64,000 nt of DNA from Flavobacterium xanthum (GCF_900142695.1 NZ_FRBU01000015.1:18484-82483), one strand, 5' to 3'. Positions 16,726 to 26,365 are shown, counted from the stretch's first letter. A program made the numbers and translations. The notes: generated by a model not told the origin, from the sequence alone.

Positions 16726-18420
16726 TTAACTTCTAATTAGTTTTCTATATTTCAATCGTTTTGGAGTTAAATCCCCACCTAAACGTTTCTTTTTATTTTC
16801 CTCATATTCAGAGAAACCACCCTCAAAATAATACACTTCTGAGTTGCCTTCAAAAGCTAGAATGTGCGTACAAATTCTGTCTAAAAACCATCTATCGTGA
16901 GAAATTACTACTGCGCAACCTGCAAAATTTTCTAAACCCTCTTCCAAAGCACGAAGCGTATTGATATCCAAATCATTCGTTGGCTCATCCAGTAACAAAA
17001 CGTTTCCTTCCTCTTTTAATGTCATGGCAAGATGTAAACGGTTTCTTTCTCCACCTGAAAGCATCGAAACTTTCTTGTTTTGCTCTCCACCACCAAAATT
17101 AAATCTTGATAAATAAGCTCTTGAATTCACTTGCTTTCCACCCATCATAATCAATTCTTGACCGTCAGCGAAGTTTTCCCAAATTGATTTTTCAGGATTA
17201 ATATTTGAATGTGCTTGATCAACATAAGCAATCTTTACAGTATCCCCAATTAAGAACTCACCTGAATCTGGTTTTTCTTCTCCCATGATCATTTTGAAAA
17301 TAGTTGATTTACCCGCACCATTTGGCCCAATAATTCCAACAATTCCTGCTTGTGGTAATGTAAAGTTTAAATTATCATAAAGTAATTTTTCTCCAAATGC
17401 TTTAGACACATTCTTAGCCTCAATTACATTTGTTCCTAAACGTGGACCATTTGGAATGTAAATTTCCAGATTTTCATCCAATTGTTTTTGGTCTTCATTC
17501 AATAATTTATCGTAGTTCTGTAAACGCGCTTTTTGCTTCGTCTGACGACCTTTGGCACCTTGACGAACCCAATCCAACTCTCGTTCTAAATTTTTTCTTC
17601 GTTTGGAAGCTGTTTTTTCTTCTAGTGCCATACGGCTTGATTTTTGGTCCAACCAAGAAGAATAATTCCCTTTCCAAGGAATTCCTTCTCCTCTATCTAG
17701 TTCTAAAATCCAACCTGCCACATTGTCCAAGAAATATCTATCGTGTGTTACTGCAATTACAGTTCCGGCATATTGTGCTAAATGTTGTTCTAACCAAAGT
17801 ACACTTTCCGCATCCAAGTGATTGGTAGGTTCATCTAGAAGCAAAACATCCGGTTGTTGCAATAACAAACGACATAAAGCTACACGACGACGTTCTCCTC
17901 CAGATAAATTCTTAATTGGAGTATCACCTTCAGGAGTACGCAAGGCATCCATGGCGATTTCTAATTTAGTGTCAATTTCCCATGCACCTAATGCATCAAT
18001 TTTATCTTGTAAAAGCGCTTGACGATCCATCAACTGCTCCATTTTATCGGCATTTTCATAGACTTCCGGCAAGCCAAAACTATCATTGATTTTATTGAAT
18101 TCGTCTAAAACAGCCATTGTCTCAGCCACTCCTTCTCTTACAATTTCAATCACCGTTTTGCTATCATCTAAAATAGGTTCCTGTTCTAAATAACCAACAG
18201 TGTAACCTGGTGCAAAAACTACATCACCTTGATAATTTTTATCAACACCAGCAATTATCTTTAATAAAGAAGATTTTCCAGATCCATTTAAACCCAAAAT
18301 ACCAATTTTAGCTCCATAAAAGAAACTCAAATAAATATTTTTAAGTACTGGTTTATCTGCTCCTTGATAAGTTTTACTCAATTTGGACATTGAGAAGATT
18401 ACTTTTTTATCGTCTGCCAT
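16726..18420 (-). CDS. ettA: Energy-dependent translational throttle protein EttA (ABC-F)
   Basis: A 564-residue soluble ABC-F ATPase with two nucleotide-binding domains: Walker A GLNGSGKSS (about 43-51) and GPNGAGKST (about 366), signatures LSGGERRRVALCR and LSGGERNRLHLAM, and both Walker B LLLDEPTN. The linker and arm (EREL, KGRQTKQKARLQNYDKL) are typical of EttA. EttA binds the ribosomal E site and gates entry into elongation according to ADP/ATP ratio. The gene is followed by a strong terminator (16670-16699). An 11-residue basic tail ends the protein. Confidence 0.93.
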   Translation of the reverse strand: MADDKKVIFSMSKLSKTYQGADKPVLKNIYLSFFYGAKIGILGLNGSGKSSLLKIIAGVDKNYQGDVVFAPGYTVGYLEQEPILDDSKTVIEIVREGVAETMAVLDEFNKINDSFGLPEVYENADKMEQLMDRQALLQDKIDALGAWEIDTKLEIAMDALRTPEGDTPIKNLSGGERRRVALCRLLLQQPDVLLLDEPTNHLDAESVLWLEQHLAQYAGTVIAVTHDRYFLDNVAGWILELDRGEGIPWKGNYSSWLDQKSSRMALEEKTASKRRKNLERELDWVRQGAKGRQTKQKARLQNYDKLLNEDQKQLDENLEIYIPNGPRLGTNVIEAKNVSKAFGEKLLYDNLNFTLPQAGIVGIIGPNGAGKSTIFKMIMGEEKPDSGEFLIGDTVKIAYVDQAHSNINPEKSIWENFADGQELIMMGGKQVNSRAYLSRFNFGGGEQNKKVSMLSGGERNRLHLAMTLKEEGNVLLLDEPTNDLDINTLRALEEGLENFAGCAVVISHDRWFLDRICTHILAFEGNSEVYYFEGGFSEYEENKKKRLGGDLTPKRLKYRKLIRS

Positions 18421-18463
18421 TTTTTTTAATTTAAAATTTAAAATTCAACATTTGAAATGACTA

Positions 18464-18646
18464 TTATAGTCTGCCCTTGAGCGAACTGAAAACCCATGCG
18501 TTAGCTAAAAAACCAACTCCTACGGCAGCAAAGCCCCAACCTGCAACGTCATCGTACCTAAAAGCACCTAAGCCAATAAGTAATAAACCCATGATAATCA
18601 TTATAAGCGTGGCCCAACCTAGGATCGTATTTTTATTCATTGCCAT
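18464..18646 (-). CDS. CAL67264-like small membrane protein
   Basis: A 60-residue protein with two hydrophobic segments (about 9-26 and 34-53), containing GWATLIMIIMGLLLIGLGAF and RYDDVAGWGFAAVGVGF. It matches a small membrane protein family common in flavobacteria (named CAL67264 family, from memory). Function unknown. ATG 18646 is used; an alternative ATG is two codons later. It is upstream of ettA in the same direction with 43 bp between, so joint transcription is possible. Confidence 0.75.
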   Translation of the reverse strand: MAMNKNTILGWATLIMIIMGLLLIGLGAFRYDDVAGWGFAAVGVGFLANAWVFSSLKGRL

Positions 18647-18721
18647 ATTTATGGAATTTCGTTTTTAATTCCCATTCTGAAACCTCATAAAGGGTTTGCA
18701 AATATCGGGATTTTTTACCCT

Positions 18722-19726
18722 TTAATTAAATATTTTATAAAGCATTTCTCTTAATAAATCGGATTGCGACAAAGCATTGGCACCAACACCTTTACTTTTG
18801 ACATCAATATCACGCAGAGCTGTTACAATTTGACTTACTTTTTTCATCGGATAATTCTTCAAAGCCACATCATATTCTTTTAAAAAGAATGGATTTACGC
18901 CTATTACCGCTGCTACATTTTTTGGATTTCTGTCCTTCAAACCGTGATACTTCAGCAATTGGATAAAAAAACCAAAAACTAAACTAGTCGTCACCACCAT
19001 TGGATTATCTTTTGGATTCTGGGCAAAATTTTCAGCAATGGTATAAGCTTTTAATTGGTTGCGTTCACCGAGTGCTTTTCGCAATTCAAATACATTGAAG
19101 TCTTTGCTGAATCCTATATTTTCCTCAATATCCTTTGGACTTATCGTGCTTCCAACTGGCAAAATAATTTGTAATTTTTCGAGTTCATTATTTATTTTGC
19201 TCAAGTCTGTTCCCAAGAATTCTACTAACATGGCTGTAGCTTTGGGTTCAATAGCATATTTTTTACCAGCGAGGACACGTTTTATCCAGTCCCCAACTTG
19301 ATTTTCATATAATTTTTTGCTTTCATACACCACGCCTGACTTAGCCAATAATTTGGTCAATTTTTTTCGCTTGTCCAACGTCTTGTATTTATAACAAAAA
19401 ACCAAAACCGTTGTTGCCATTGGGTTTTCGGCATAGCTTTCCAGTTTGTCAATGGTTCGAATCAAATCTTGTGCTTCCTTAACAATTACAACTTGACGTT
19501 CTGCCATCATAGGATAGCGTTTAGCGGTAGAAATAATATCTTCGATTGTGACATCTCTGCCGTACAAAACCGTTTGATTGAATCCTTTTTCCTCTTCCGT
19601 AAGCACTTTCCCTTCAATATAGTCTGATAATTTATCGATGTAATATGGCTCTTCACCCATCAAAAAATAAAGCGGTTTAATGTTGCCCCCTTTTATATCA
19701 TTTACAATTTTTAGTACTTCGTCCAT
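18722..19726 (-). CDS. holA: DNA polymerase III subunit delta
   Basis: A 334-residue clamp-loader subunit that opens the beta clamp. The N-terminus KPLYFLMGEEPYYIDKL matches the start of HolA, followed by a middle AAA+-like region without functional Walker motif and the C-terminal collar domain. Length fits (about 340). Divergent from the HsdR_N gene, with only 94 bp between the start codons, an arrangement I remember as common in flavobacteria. Confidence 0.93.
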   Translation of the reverse strand: MDEVLKIVNDIKGGNIKPLYFLMGEEPYYIDKLSDYIEGKVLTEEEKGFNQTVLYGRDVTIEDIISTAKRYPMMAERQVVIVKEAQDLIRTIDKLESYAENPMATTVLVFCYKYKTLDKRKKLTKLLAKSGVVYESKKLYENQVGDWIKRVLAGKKYAIEPKATAMLVEFLGTDLSKINNELEKLQIILPVGSTISPKDIEENIGFSKDFNVFELRKALGERNQLKAYTIAENFAQNPKDNPMVVTTSLVFGFFIQLLKYHGLKDRNPKNVAAVIGVNPFFLKEYDVALKNYPMKKVSQIVTALRDIDVKSKGVGANALSQSDLLREMLYKIFN

Positions 19727-19786
19727 TTTTATGTTTTGTGTGAAGTTTACCGTTTAAAGTTTGTTGAATCACATGAGACTTTAAAC

Positions 19787-19816
19787 TTGAAACTTTCAAC
19801 TAAATAACTATTTTTG
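19787..19816 (+). promoter_or_regulatory. Promoter of HsdR_N gene, nearly leaderless
   Basis: TTG (19787-19789), 19 bp, TATTTTTG (19809-19816): a full consensus match. The ATG is at 19821, so the expected start of transcription is at or within a few bases of the start codon. Confidence 0.7.
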
Positions 19817-19820
19817 CTTC

Positions 19821-20270
19821 ATGCAGCAATTAAATTTTTCTACTTATCATTTTCGTTTCAAAAATAGCGAAAATAAAGTCTCTATTTTTGATGAAATCAG
19901 GAAAAAATTTATCATTCTTACACCCGAAGAATGGGTTCGCCAGCACGTAGTTCAGTTTTTATTAGAAGAAAAAAAATATCCAAAATCATTAATTAATGTA
20001 GAAAAGGTTTTAAAAGTGAATGGCTTACGCAAAAGATACGATGTAGTCGTTTTTAATTCAGATGGGTCTATTTTTATTTTAATCGAATGTAAAGCACCCG
20101 AAATTAAAATTGCGCAAGCGACTTTCGACCAAATTGCGCGCTATAATATGACAATGAAAGCCCAATATTTGATGGTGACTAATGGATTGAATCATTACTT
20201 TTGCCAAATGGATTTCGAAAATGAAAAATATCAATTTCTTACCGAATTACCAATTTATCAAATCCGGTAA
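19821..20270 (+). CDS. Stand-alone type I restriction HsdR N-terminal-like (PD-(D/E)XK) protein
   Basis: A 149-residue protein consisting of only the nuclease-like domain of type I restriction enzyme R subunits (HSDR_N). The catalytic pattern is visible: Asp74 (RYDVVVF), then Glu89-x-Lys91 in FILIECKAPEI, and a downstream Gln/Tyr motif (FDQIARYN). No helicase domain and no hsdM or hsdS gene is near, so this is not a restriction system. It lies opposite holA and 13 bp upstream of a glycosyltransferase gene. A DNA repair or replication-linked nuclease role is a guess from the holA linkage. Confidence 0.85.
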   Translation: MQQLNFSTYHFRFKNSENKVSIFDEIRKKFIILTPEEWVRQHVVQFLLEEKKYPKSLINVEKVLKVNGLRKRYDVVVFNSDGSIFILIECKAPEIKIAQATFDQIARYNMTMKAQYLMVTNGLNHYFCQMDFENEKYQFLTELPIYQIR

Positions 20271-20283
20271 TCAAAATTAAAAG

Positions 20284-21285
20284 ATGAAAATAGCTGTTGT
20301 AATACTGAATTGGAATGGAATTTTATTGTTAGAAAAATTTTTGCCTTCCCTATTGAAATATTCTGCTGAAGCCACAATTTATGTCGCTGATAATGCATCG
20401 ACAGATGATTCTATCTCCTTTGTCAAAGCTTTTTTTCCTGCGGTACAAATAGTAAAAAATGATAGCAATTTAGGATTTGCAGATGGCTACAATCAAGCTT
20501 TAAAATACATCGACGCGGAAATATATGCCTTAGTCAACTCTGATATTGAAGTAACCGAGAATTGGTTGCAACCCATTATTAAAACGTTTGAAAGTGAACC
20601 AAATACGGCGATCATTCAGCCTAAAATATTAGATTTTAAACGCAAAGATTATTTTGAATATGCAGGAGCTGCAGGAGGATTCATAGATCAATACGGCTAT
20701 CCGTATTGCCGTGGTCGTATTTTTGATGCTTTAGAGAAAGATATTGGACAGTATGATGATCATTGCGAGATATTTTGGGCTTCAGGAGCTTGTTTTTTTA
20801 TTAGAAGCCAAGTGTACAAAGACCTCAATGGTTTTGATGGAGAATTTTTTGCACATCAAGAAGAAATTGATTTGTGCTGGCGTGCCTTTAATCAAGGAAA
20901 TAAAATAAAATACAATTCGGAATCCGTGGTCTATCATATAGGTGGAGCAACTTTACAACAGGGGAATCCAAAAAAGACTTTTTTGAATTTTAGAAATTCC
21001 TTGTTGATGTTGACTAAAAATCTTCCTAAAGAACAATTGTATAAAATTCTTTTGGGTCGAATGCTTTTGGATGGAATTGCAGGAATCCAATTTTTAGCAC
21101 AAGGAAAACCCAAGCATTTTTTGGCAGTACTGAAGGCTCACTGGTCCTTTTATGGCCTTTTTATGGCCTATTATAAAAGAAGAAATAAATTTCAACAAAC
21201 AGAATACTATAATGTAAAAAGCATCGTTTACCTCTATTTTATTAGAAAAATTATAGTTTTTAACGATTTATTTAGAATTAAATAA
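20284..21285 (+). CDS. Glycosyltransferase family 2 protein
   Basis: A 333-residue GT-A glycosyltransferase. The start MKIAVVILNWNG, the nucleotide-sugar site YVADNASTDDS (33-43) and a metal site ALVNSDIEV (S86-D87) are typical of rhamnosyl-type GT2 enzymes; FWASGACFFIR and FFAHQEEIDLCWRA follow as acceptor and catalytic motifs. It most likely adds a sugar to a cell-surface glycan. The C-terminus has amphipathic helices that could hold it at the membrane. It is 13 bp after the HsdR_N gene, so it is co-transcribed with it. Confidence 0.88.
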   Translation: MKIAVVILNWNGILLLEKFLPSLLKYSAEATIYVADNASTDDSISFVKAFFPAVQIVKNDSNLGFADGYNQALKYIDAEIYALVNSDIEVTENWLQPIIKTFESEPNTAIIQPKILDFKRKDYFEYAGAAGGFIDQYGYPYCRGRIFDALEKDIGQYDDHCEIFWASGACFFIRSQVYKDLNGFDGEFFAHQEEIDLCWRAFNQGNKIKYNSESVVYHIGGATLQQGNPKKTFLNFRNSLLMLTKNLPKEQLYKILLGRMLLDGIAGIQFLAQGKPKHFLAVLKAHWSFYGLFMAYYKRRNKFQQTEYYNVKSIVYLYFIRKIIVFNDLFRIK

Positions 21286-21297
21286 AATATAAAAGGC

Positions 21298-21305
21298 TAA
21301 ATTTG
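21298..21305 (+). promoter_or_regulatory. Promoter -7 box of the OmpA lipoprotein gene
   Basis: TAAATTTG, 33 bp upstream of ATG 21339; no clean -33 TTG. Confidence 0.5.
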
Positions 21306-21338
21306 TCTTTCACAATATAAACTAAATTTTAACAATTT

Positions 21339-22172
21339 ATGAAAAAAATCGTAATTGCCTTATCAGTAATGGCCCTTTTAACTTCTTGTGTTTCTAAAAA
21401 GAAATACACGGACTTAGAAGCTAGAAACAAAGAGACACAAGATTTATTAAATACTGCGACTGTAAAATTAAATTCTTGCTTAGAAGAAAAAGCAGGTCTT
21501 GCAGCAACTGCCGCTACTTTAAAAGAACAAAATCAAGGTTTAATCAGTGTTTCCAAAGACATGACTGTTTTGTCAACTAAGGGTGCTCAAAATATTGAAA
21601 AAGCTTTAGAATCTATTAAAGAGAAAGATTTGAAAATAAGCAGAATGCAAGATGCGTTAACTAAAAAAGATAGCGTGACATTAGCATTAGTGACAAGTTT
21701 AAAAAGTTCAGTAGGAATTTCTGATCCAGATATTGAAATAAATGTTGAAAAAGGAGTTGTTTTTATCTCTATTGCTGACAAATTATTATTTAAAAGCGGA
21801 AGTTACGAAGTAACAGATAGAGCTAAAATGGTTTTGGCTAAAGTTGCCAAAGTGGTTAACGACAAACCTGATTTTGAATGTATGGTTGAAGGTCATACGG
21901 ACAATGTTCCTTACAATGGAACAGGTGTACTGTTAGACAATTGGGATTTAAGCGTGAAACGTTCTACTTCTATTATCCGTGTATTAACAAATCAATTAGG
22001 TGTTAAACCAGAGCAATTAATTGCTGCAGGAAGAAGTTCTTACATTCCTTTAGTTGCCAATGATTCTGCTGAAAACAGATCTCGCAACAGAAGAACTCGT
22101 ATTGTAGTTTTACCAAAAATTGATCAATTTTACGAAATGATTGAAAAAGAAATGAAAAAACAAAGACCATAA
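21339..22172 (+). CDS. OmpA family lipoprotein
   Basis: A 277-residue outer-membrane-associated protein. The signal peptide ends in a lipobox (ALLTSC, Cys17), followed by a coiled-coil region (about 20-115) and a C-terminal OmpA peptidoglycan-binding domain with FKSGSYEVTDRAKMVLAKVA, VEGHTDNVPYNG and NRSRNRRTRIVVLP. This layout (lipid anchor, coiled coil, OmpA domain) suggests a tether between outer membrane and peptidoglycan, comparable to a Pal/MotB-like protein. Its own promoter and strong terminator mark it as a single-gene unit. Confidence 0.9.
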   Translation: MKKIVIALSVMALLTSCVSKKKYTDLEARNKETQDLLNTATVKLNSCLEEKAGLAATAATLKEQNQGLISVSKDMTVLSTKGAQNIEKALESIKEKDLKISRMQDALTKKDSVTLALVTSLKSSVGISDPDIEINVEKGVVFISIADKLLFKSGSYEVTDRAKMVLAKVAKVVNDKPDFECMVEGHTDNVPYNGTGVLLDNWDLSVKRSTSIIRVLTNQLGVKPEQLIAAGRSSYIPLVANDSAENRSRNRRTRIVVLPKIDQFYEMIEKEMKKQRP

Positions 22173-22197
22173 TTTCATTCCAATATCAAAAAATAAG

Positions 22198-22224
22198 CGC
22201 CTCAAATTAGAGGCGTTTTTTTTT
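22198..22224 (+). terminator. Terminator of the OmpA gene
   Basis: CGCCTC (22198-22203) pairs with GAGGCG (22210-22215), loop of 6 nt, followed by nine Ts. Confidence 0.85.
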
Positions 22225-22274
22225 GCTTTATTTCTATTCTAAAACATTGACAAAAATTGACTTTAGATCGAAAC

Positions 22275-22299
22275 AAAAAAAGCAGGCCAATTGGCCTGC
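22275..22299 (-). terminator. Terminator of tsaC (perfect palindrome)
   Basis: GCAGGCCAATTGGCCTGC (22282-22299) is a perfect palindrome; on the minus strand it is followed by a T run. Faces the ompA terminator. Confidence 0.75.
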
Positions 22300-22445
22300 C
22301 TTTATGTATCCTCAATTTTTCTTTAACAACCAATTAAATATAATTAAGAATAACATGCTATTACTTTGTAATTAAAAAATATAATTTATCCGCAAATATA
22401 AAAATATATAATAAATCAGCAAATATTTTGCCAAAAATTTAAATT

Positions 22446-23066
22446 TTACAAAATATCTATACTTCCTTTTCCTTCTCTTACTACAATTGGTTCATCACCC
22501 GATAAATCAATAATAGTAGAACCTACATTATCACCATAACCGCCATCGATAACTAGGTCTACAAGGTTTTGCCATTTTTCGAAAATCAGTTCTGGATCAG
22601 TGGTGTATTCTATCACATCATCATCATCATGAATTGAGGTAGAAACAATAGGATTCCCAAGAAACTTGACAATCTCTAAAGCAATCGCATTATCAGGAAC
22701 CCTGATTCCGACAGTCGTTTTCTTTTTGAATTCCTTAGGTAAGTTATTATTTCCCGGTAAAATAAAGGTATAGGGTCCTGGTAAAGCTCTTTTTAAGATT
22801 TTAAAAGTAGCCGTGTCAATTTGTCTCACATAATCAGAGATGTTACTTAAATCATGGCAAACGAAGGAAAAATTAGCTTTATCAAGCTTTACTCCTTTTA
22901 TCTTTGCAATGCGTTCCAAAGCTTTCGTATTGGTAATATCACAACCCAACCCGTAAACGGTATCTGTAGGGTAAATCACTAATCCTCCATCTTGTAAAAC
23001 CTTAACTACTTTGGCTATTGCCGCTTCGTTGGGTTTATCTGGGTATATTTTTATAAATTGAGCCAT
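22446..23066 (-). CDS. tsaC: L-threonylcarbamoyladenylate synthase (Sua5/YciO/YrdC)
   Basis: A 206-residue enzyme forming threonylcarbamoyl-AMP from threonine, bicarbonate and ATP for t6A tRNA modification. Characteristic motifs are GGLVIYPTDTVYGLGCD (28-44), ALERIAKIKG, LPGPYTFILPG, and VGIRVPDN. The length matches the YrdC/YciO core without the Sua5 extension, so a YciO-like paralog is an alternative. Its partner tsaE is at 9946-10353. The palindromic terminator at 22275-22299 follows. Confidence 0.9.
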   Translation of the reverse strand: MAQFIKIYPDKPNEAAIAKVVKVLQDGGLVIYPTDTVYGLGCDITNTKALERIAKIKGVKLDKANFSFVCHDLSNISDYVRQIDTATFKILKRALPGPYTFILPGNNNLPKEFKKKTTVGIRVPDNAIALEIVKFLGNPIVSTSIHDDDDVIEYTTDPELIFEKWQNLVDLVIDGGYGDNVGSTIIDLSGDEPIVVREGKGSIDIL

Positions 23067-23145
23067 TTTATTTAGTTTAAAATTAAGGGTTTGCAGTTTA
23101 ATGAATTCATGATAGAAACCTAAACCTGCACCCTAAAACACGTTT

Positions 23146-25479
23146 TTATCCAATAATATCTAGTTTTGCAAATCGCAATAGTAATTTTTTTATACCGCCT
23201 ACATCAAATTTGATTTCAGCTTTTTTATCCGCGCCTATTCCTTCCAGATTTATAACTTCCCCTTTTCCAAAGCGTTCGTGCATGACAATATTTCCTGCTG
23301 CCAGTTTATTATCAAATAAATTTGCCGCTCCTGAAGCCAAATTATTGGAAACCGGCTTTAATTTTCGAATATTTATATCTGATTTAGGTTCTGTATCCGT
23401 GTTGTATTTAGGTGGTGTTCCCCCTATTGGTTTTGCCAGACGCAATTTAGATTTATCTACATCACCAAAAATATCACTATCAATCATCGGTTTATAGCGG
23501 TAATTGTTTTCAGGAGGCGTCATATATTCTAGATATTGACTATCGATTTCCTCGATAAAACGAGAAGGTTCACTATCGGTCAACTTTCCCCAACGGTATC
23601 GTGATTGTGCATAGGTCAAATATGCCTGATGTTCCGCGCGGGTCAAAGCCACATAGAACAAACGCCGTTCTTCCTCAAGTTCACTTCTGGTACTCATACT
23701 CATGGCACTTGGAAACAAATCCTCTTCCATTCCAACGACAAAAACATGCGGAAACTCTAATCCTTTTGCCAAGTGGATGGTCATTAACGCCACACGATCT
23801 TCATCGCTAGTATCTTTATCTAAATCAGTTGCTAGAGCTACATCCTCCATAAATTCAGACAAAGCGCCACGAGCACCATCTATTTCTTTTTGGCCATCGG
23901 TGAAATCTTTTATCCCGTTTAATAACTCCTCAATATTTTGAATTTTAGCCATTCCTTCCGGAGTTGCATCTTTCTTTAATTCTTGTATCAATCCCGTTTT
24001 TTTAGCAACATGATCAGCCAGATAAAACGCATCCTGATTCTCATTTATAGCCTGAAAACTCTGAATCATCGTAACAAAATCTAGTAGTTTTTGCTTGGTT
24101 CCAGAATTCAATTTTAAATCAATACGTTCTATATTTTGCATTACTTCAAAGATGGAACGTTTGTAATGATTGGCGGCAATGGTTAATTTTTCTATAGTAG
24201 TATTCCCAATTCCACGGGCTGGATAATTGATTACCCGCACTAAAGCTTCCTCATCTTTTGGATTAATAACCAATCGAAGATAACACAAAACATCCTTCAC
24301 TTCTTTTCTTTGATAAAAGGAAAGTCCTCCATAAATTCGGTACGGAATATCTCTTTTTCTCAAAGCATCTTCCATAGCACGGGATTGTGCATTGGTACGG
24401 TACAAAATAGCAAAAGCGCCATTAGGCAACTGATTTTGCATTTTTTGTTCCCAAATGGTACTCGCCACAAAACGGCCTTCTTCATTGTCCGTTAAACTGC
24501 GATGCACTTTTATCTTTGGACCAAAATCATTAGCTGTCCAAACGATTTTATCGAGTTTAACTTTATTTTTATCAATAATGGTGTTTGCTGCTTCCACAAT
24601 ATTTTTTGTGGAACGGTAATTCTGTTCCAATCGAAAGGTTTTTACACCTTCATAATCTTTTTGGAAGTTCAAAATATTATTAATATTGGCTCCACGAAAA
24701 GCATAAATACTTTGCGCGTCATCACCTACCACACAAATATTTTGAAATTTATCTGATAATGCGCGAACGATTAAATACTGAGAATGATTCGTATCTTGGT
24801 ACTCATCTACTAATATGTATCGGAAACGGTTTTGATATTTAGCTAGAACTTCAGGAAAACGAGTGAGTAATTCATTTGTTTTCAATAACAAATCATCAAA
24901 ATCCATGGCTCCTGCTTTGAAACATCGGTCGACATAATTTTGATAAATTTCTCCCATTCGAGGTTTTTTAGACATCGCATCCGCTTCTTGTAAATCCGGA
25001 TCATTAAAGTAGGCTTTTACCGTAATCAAACTATTCTTAAAGTTAGAAATCCTACTTAAAACCTGTTTGGGTTTATACACATCTCTATCCAATTGCATCT
25101 CTTTGATAATTCCAGAGATGGCACGCAGTGAGTCTTGAGAATCGTATATGGTAAAGTTGGAAGGATATCCTAAATGGTCTGCTTCGGAACGTAGAATTCG
25201 TGCAAAAACAGAGTGAAAAGTTCCCATCCAAAGGTTTTTAGCCTCACCTGCACCTACAATGTCAGAGATCCGCTTTTTCATTTCTCGGGCTGCCTTGTTG
25301 GTAAAAGTCAGGGACAATATACTGAATGCATCGATTCCCTGATGCATCAAATAAGCAATTCTTATAGTCAACACCCGCGTTTTACCAGAACCTGCTCCTG
25401 CAATAATTATCATAGGACCGTCTTTTTGTAAAACCGGTTCGCGTTGTGCTTCGTTAAGTTGGTCGATATATTTATGCAT
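23146..25479 (-). CDS. UvrD/PcrA-family ATP-dependent DNA helicase
   Basis: A 777-residue SF1A 3'-5' helicase. It contains Walker A AGAGSGKTR (about 28-36), LTFTNKAAREMKKR, VDEYQDTNHSQY, the motif III VVGDDAQSIYAFRGA, LEQNYRSTKNI, VALMTIHLAKGLEFPHVFV and FYVALTRAEHQAYLTY, in the right order. The C-terminus carries a Tudor-like PcrA/UvrD tail (ERFGKGEVINLEGIG). It probably acts in excision repair and replication restart. A -7 box TATTTTTG lies upstream at 25503-25510. It is a single gene, 79 bp upstream of tsaC. Confidence 0.93.
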   Translation of the reverse strand: MHKYIDQLNEAQREPVLQKDGPMIIIAGAGSGKTRVLTIRIAYLMHQGIDAFSILSLTFTNKAAREMKKRISDIVGAGEAKNLWMGTFHSVFARILRSEADHLGYPSNFTIYDSQDSLRAISGIIKEMQLDRDVYKPKQVLSRISNFKNSLITVKAYFNDPDLQEADAMSKKPRMGEIYQNYVDRCFKAGAMDFDDLLLKTNELLTRFPEVLAKYQNRFRYILVDEYQDTNHSQYLIVRALSDKFQNICVVGDDAQSIYAFRGANINNILNFQKDYEGVKTFRLEQNYRSTKNIVEAANTIIDKNKVKLDKIVWTANDFGPKIKVHRSLTDNEEGRFVASTIWEQKMQNQLPNGAFAILYRTNAQSRAMEDALRKRDIPYRIYGGLSFYQRKEVKDVLCYLRLVINPKDEEALVRVINYPARGIGNTTIEKLTIAANHYKRSIFEVMQNIERIDLKLNSGTKQKLLDFVTMIQSFQAINENQDAFYLADHVAKKTGLIQELKKDATPEGMAKIQNIEELLNGIKDFTDGQKEIDGARGALSEFMEDVALATDLDKDTSDEDRVALMTIHLAKGLEFPHVFVVGMEEDLFPSAMSMSTRSELEEERRLFYVALTRAEHQAYLTYAQSRYRWGKLTDSEPSRFIEEIDSQYLEYMTPPENNYRYKPMIDSDIFGDVDKSKLRLAKPIGGTPPKYNTDTEPKSDINIRKLKPVSNNLASGAANLFDNKLAAGNIVMHERFGKGEVINLEGIGADKKAEIKFDVGGIKKLLLRFAKLDIIG

Positions 25480-25502
25480 GGAAATTTTTAAATTATATTA
25501 TG

Positions 25503-25510
25503 CAAAAATA
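25503..25510 (-). promoter_or_regulatory. Promoter -7 box of the UvrD/PcrA helicase gene
   Basis: TATTTTTG on the minus strand, about 23 bp before the ATG at 25479; a TTG lies 25 bp further upstream, longer than usual. Confidence 0.45.
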
Positions 25511-25597
25511 GCGATTTTGAATGAGGTTTTAAGTACCAAAAAAGAACAATCCGCGAATTCATTTTGCTGCTAATTATTATAAGAGATTCTGAATTTA

Positions 25598-26365
25598 TTA
25601 TTTAAAAAATACATCGTAGGCAAAACGGACTAAAGTACCAATTACTACCACCAAAAAGAACACTCGTATAAAACTATTTCCTTTATTTATAGCTAATTTC
25701 GCACCCATCCATCCACCAAAAGCGTTACTCGCAGCCATAGGTATTGCTATTGCCCAAATAATTTTTCCTTTTAAAATAAACAAACAAATAGAACCAAAAT
25801 TTGTGGCAAGATTGACCATTTTAGCATTTGCAGAAGCATGTAAAAAATCAAATCCCATGATAGCGATAAATGCAACCACAAGAAAACTACCTGTTCCAGG
25901 ACCTATAAATCCATCGTACAAACCCACTATAAAACTAATACCAATTGCATTAAAAATTTGTGTTCTTGGAGAATGATTTTTTTCAATTTGTTGACCAAAA
26001 TTTTTCTTGGCATAAGTATAAATCACCAAAAAAGATAGCACTACTAATAATAATGGTTTCATGAAATCATTACTCACATACGTCAATAAAGTAGAACCCA
26101 AAAATGCTGATGGAAATGCCAAAAGCATCATAACAGACAATAATTTCCAGTTCATGTCCACCTTTTTTAGATATTGATACGCTGCAAAGGAAGTACCACT
26201 GAACGCAGGAACTTTTAAGGTTCCAATAACTGTAGCAACGGGAAGATTTGGCATCAAAATTAATCCCATAGGAGTTTGTATCAATCCACCACCACCAACA
26301 ATTGCATCAATAAATCCTGCAGCAAAGGCGCCTAAACAAAGTAAAACAAGTACATAAGTCTCCAT
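25598..26365 (-). CDS. Sulfite exporter TauE/SafE family permease
   Basis: A 255-residue membrane protein with about eight hydrophobic segments. The start FAAGFIDAIVGGGGLIQTPM and the repeat GLYDGFIGPGTGSFLVV are the paired TauE/SafE motifs. Family members export sulfur-containing anions such as sulfite or sulfoacetate; the substrate here is unknown. Transcribed away from the 173-aa gene, with back-to-back -7 boxes at 26403-26410 (this gene) and 26467-26474. Confidence 0.88.
   Translation of the reverse strand: METYVLVLLCLGAFAAGFIDAIVGGGGLIQTPMGLILMPNLPVATVIGTLKVPAFSGTSFAAYQYLKKVDMNWKLLSVMMLLAFPSAFLGSTLLTYVSNDFMKPLLLVVLSFLVIYTYAKKNFGQQIEKNHSPRTQIFNAIGISFIVGLYDGFIGPGTGSFLVVAFIAIMGFDFLHASANAKMVNLATNFGSICLFILKGKIIWAIAIPMAASNAFGGWMGAKLAINKGNSFIRVFFLVVVIGTLVRFAYDVFFK

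Noticed and set aside
19821..20270. Type I restriction system
   Set aside because: Only the N-terminal domain of HsdR is present; there is no helicase part and no hsdM/hsdS nearby.
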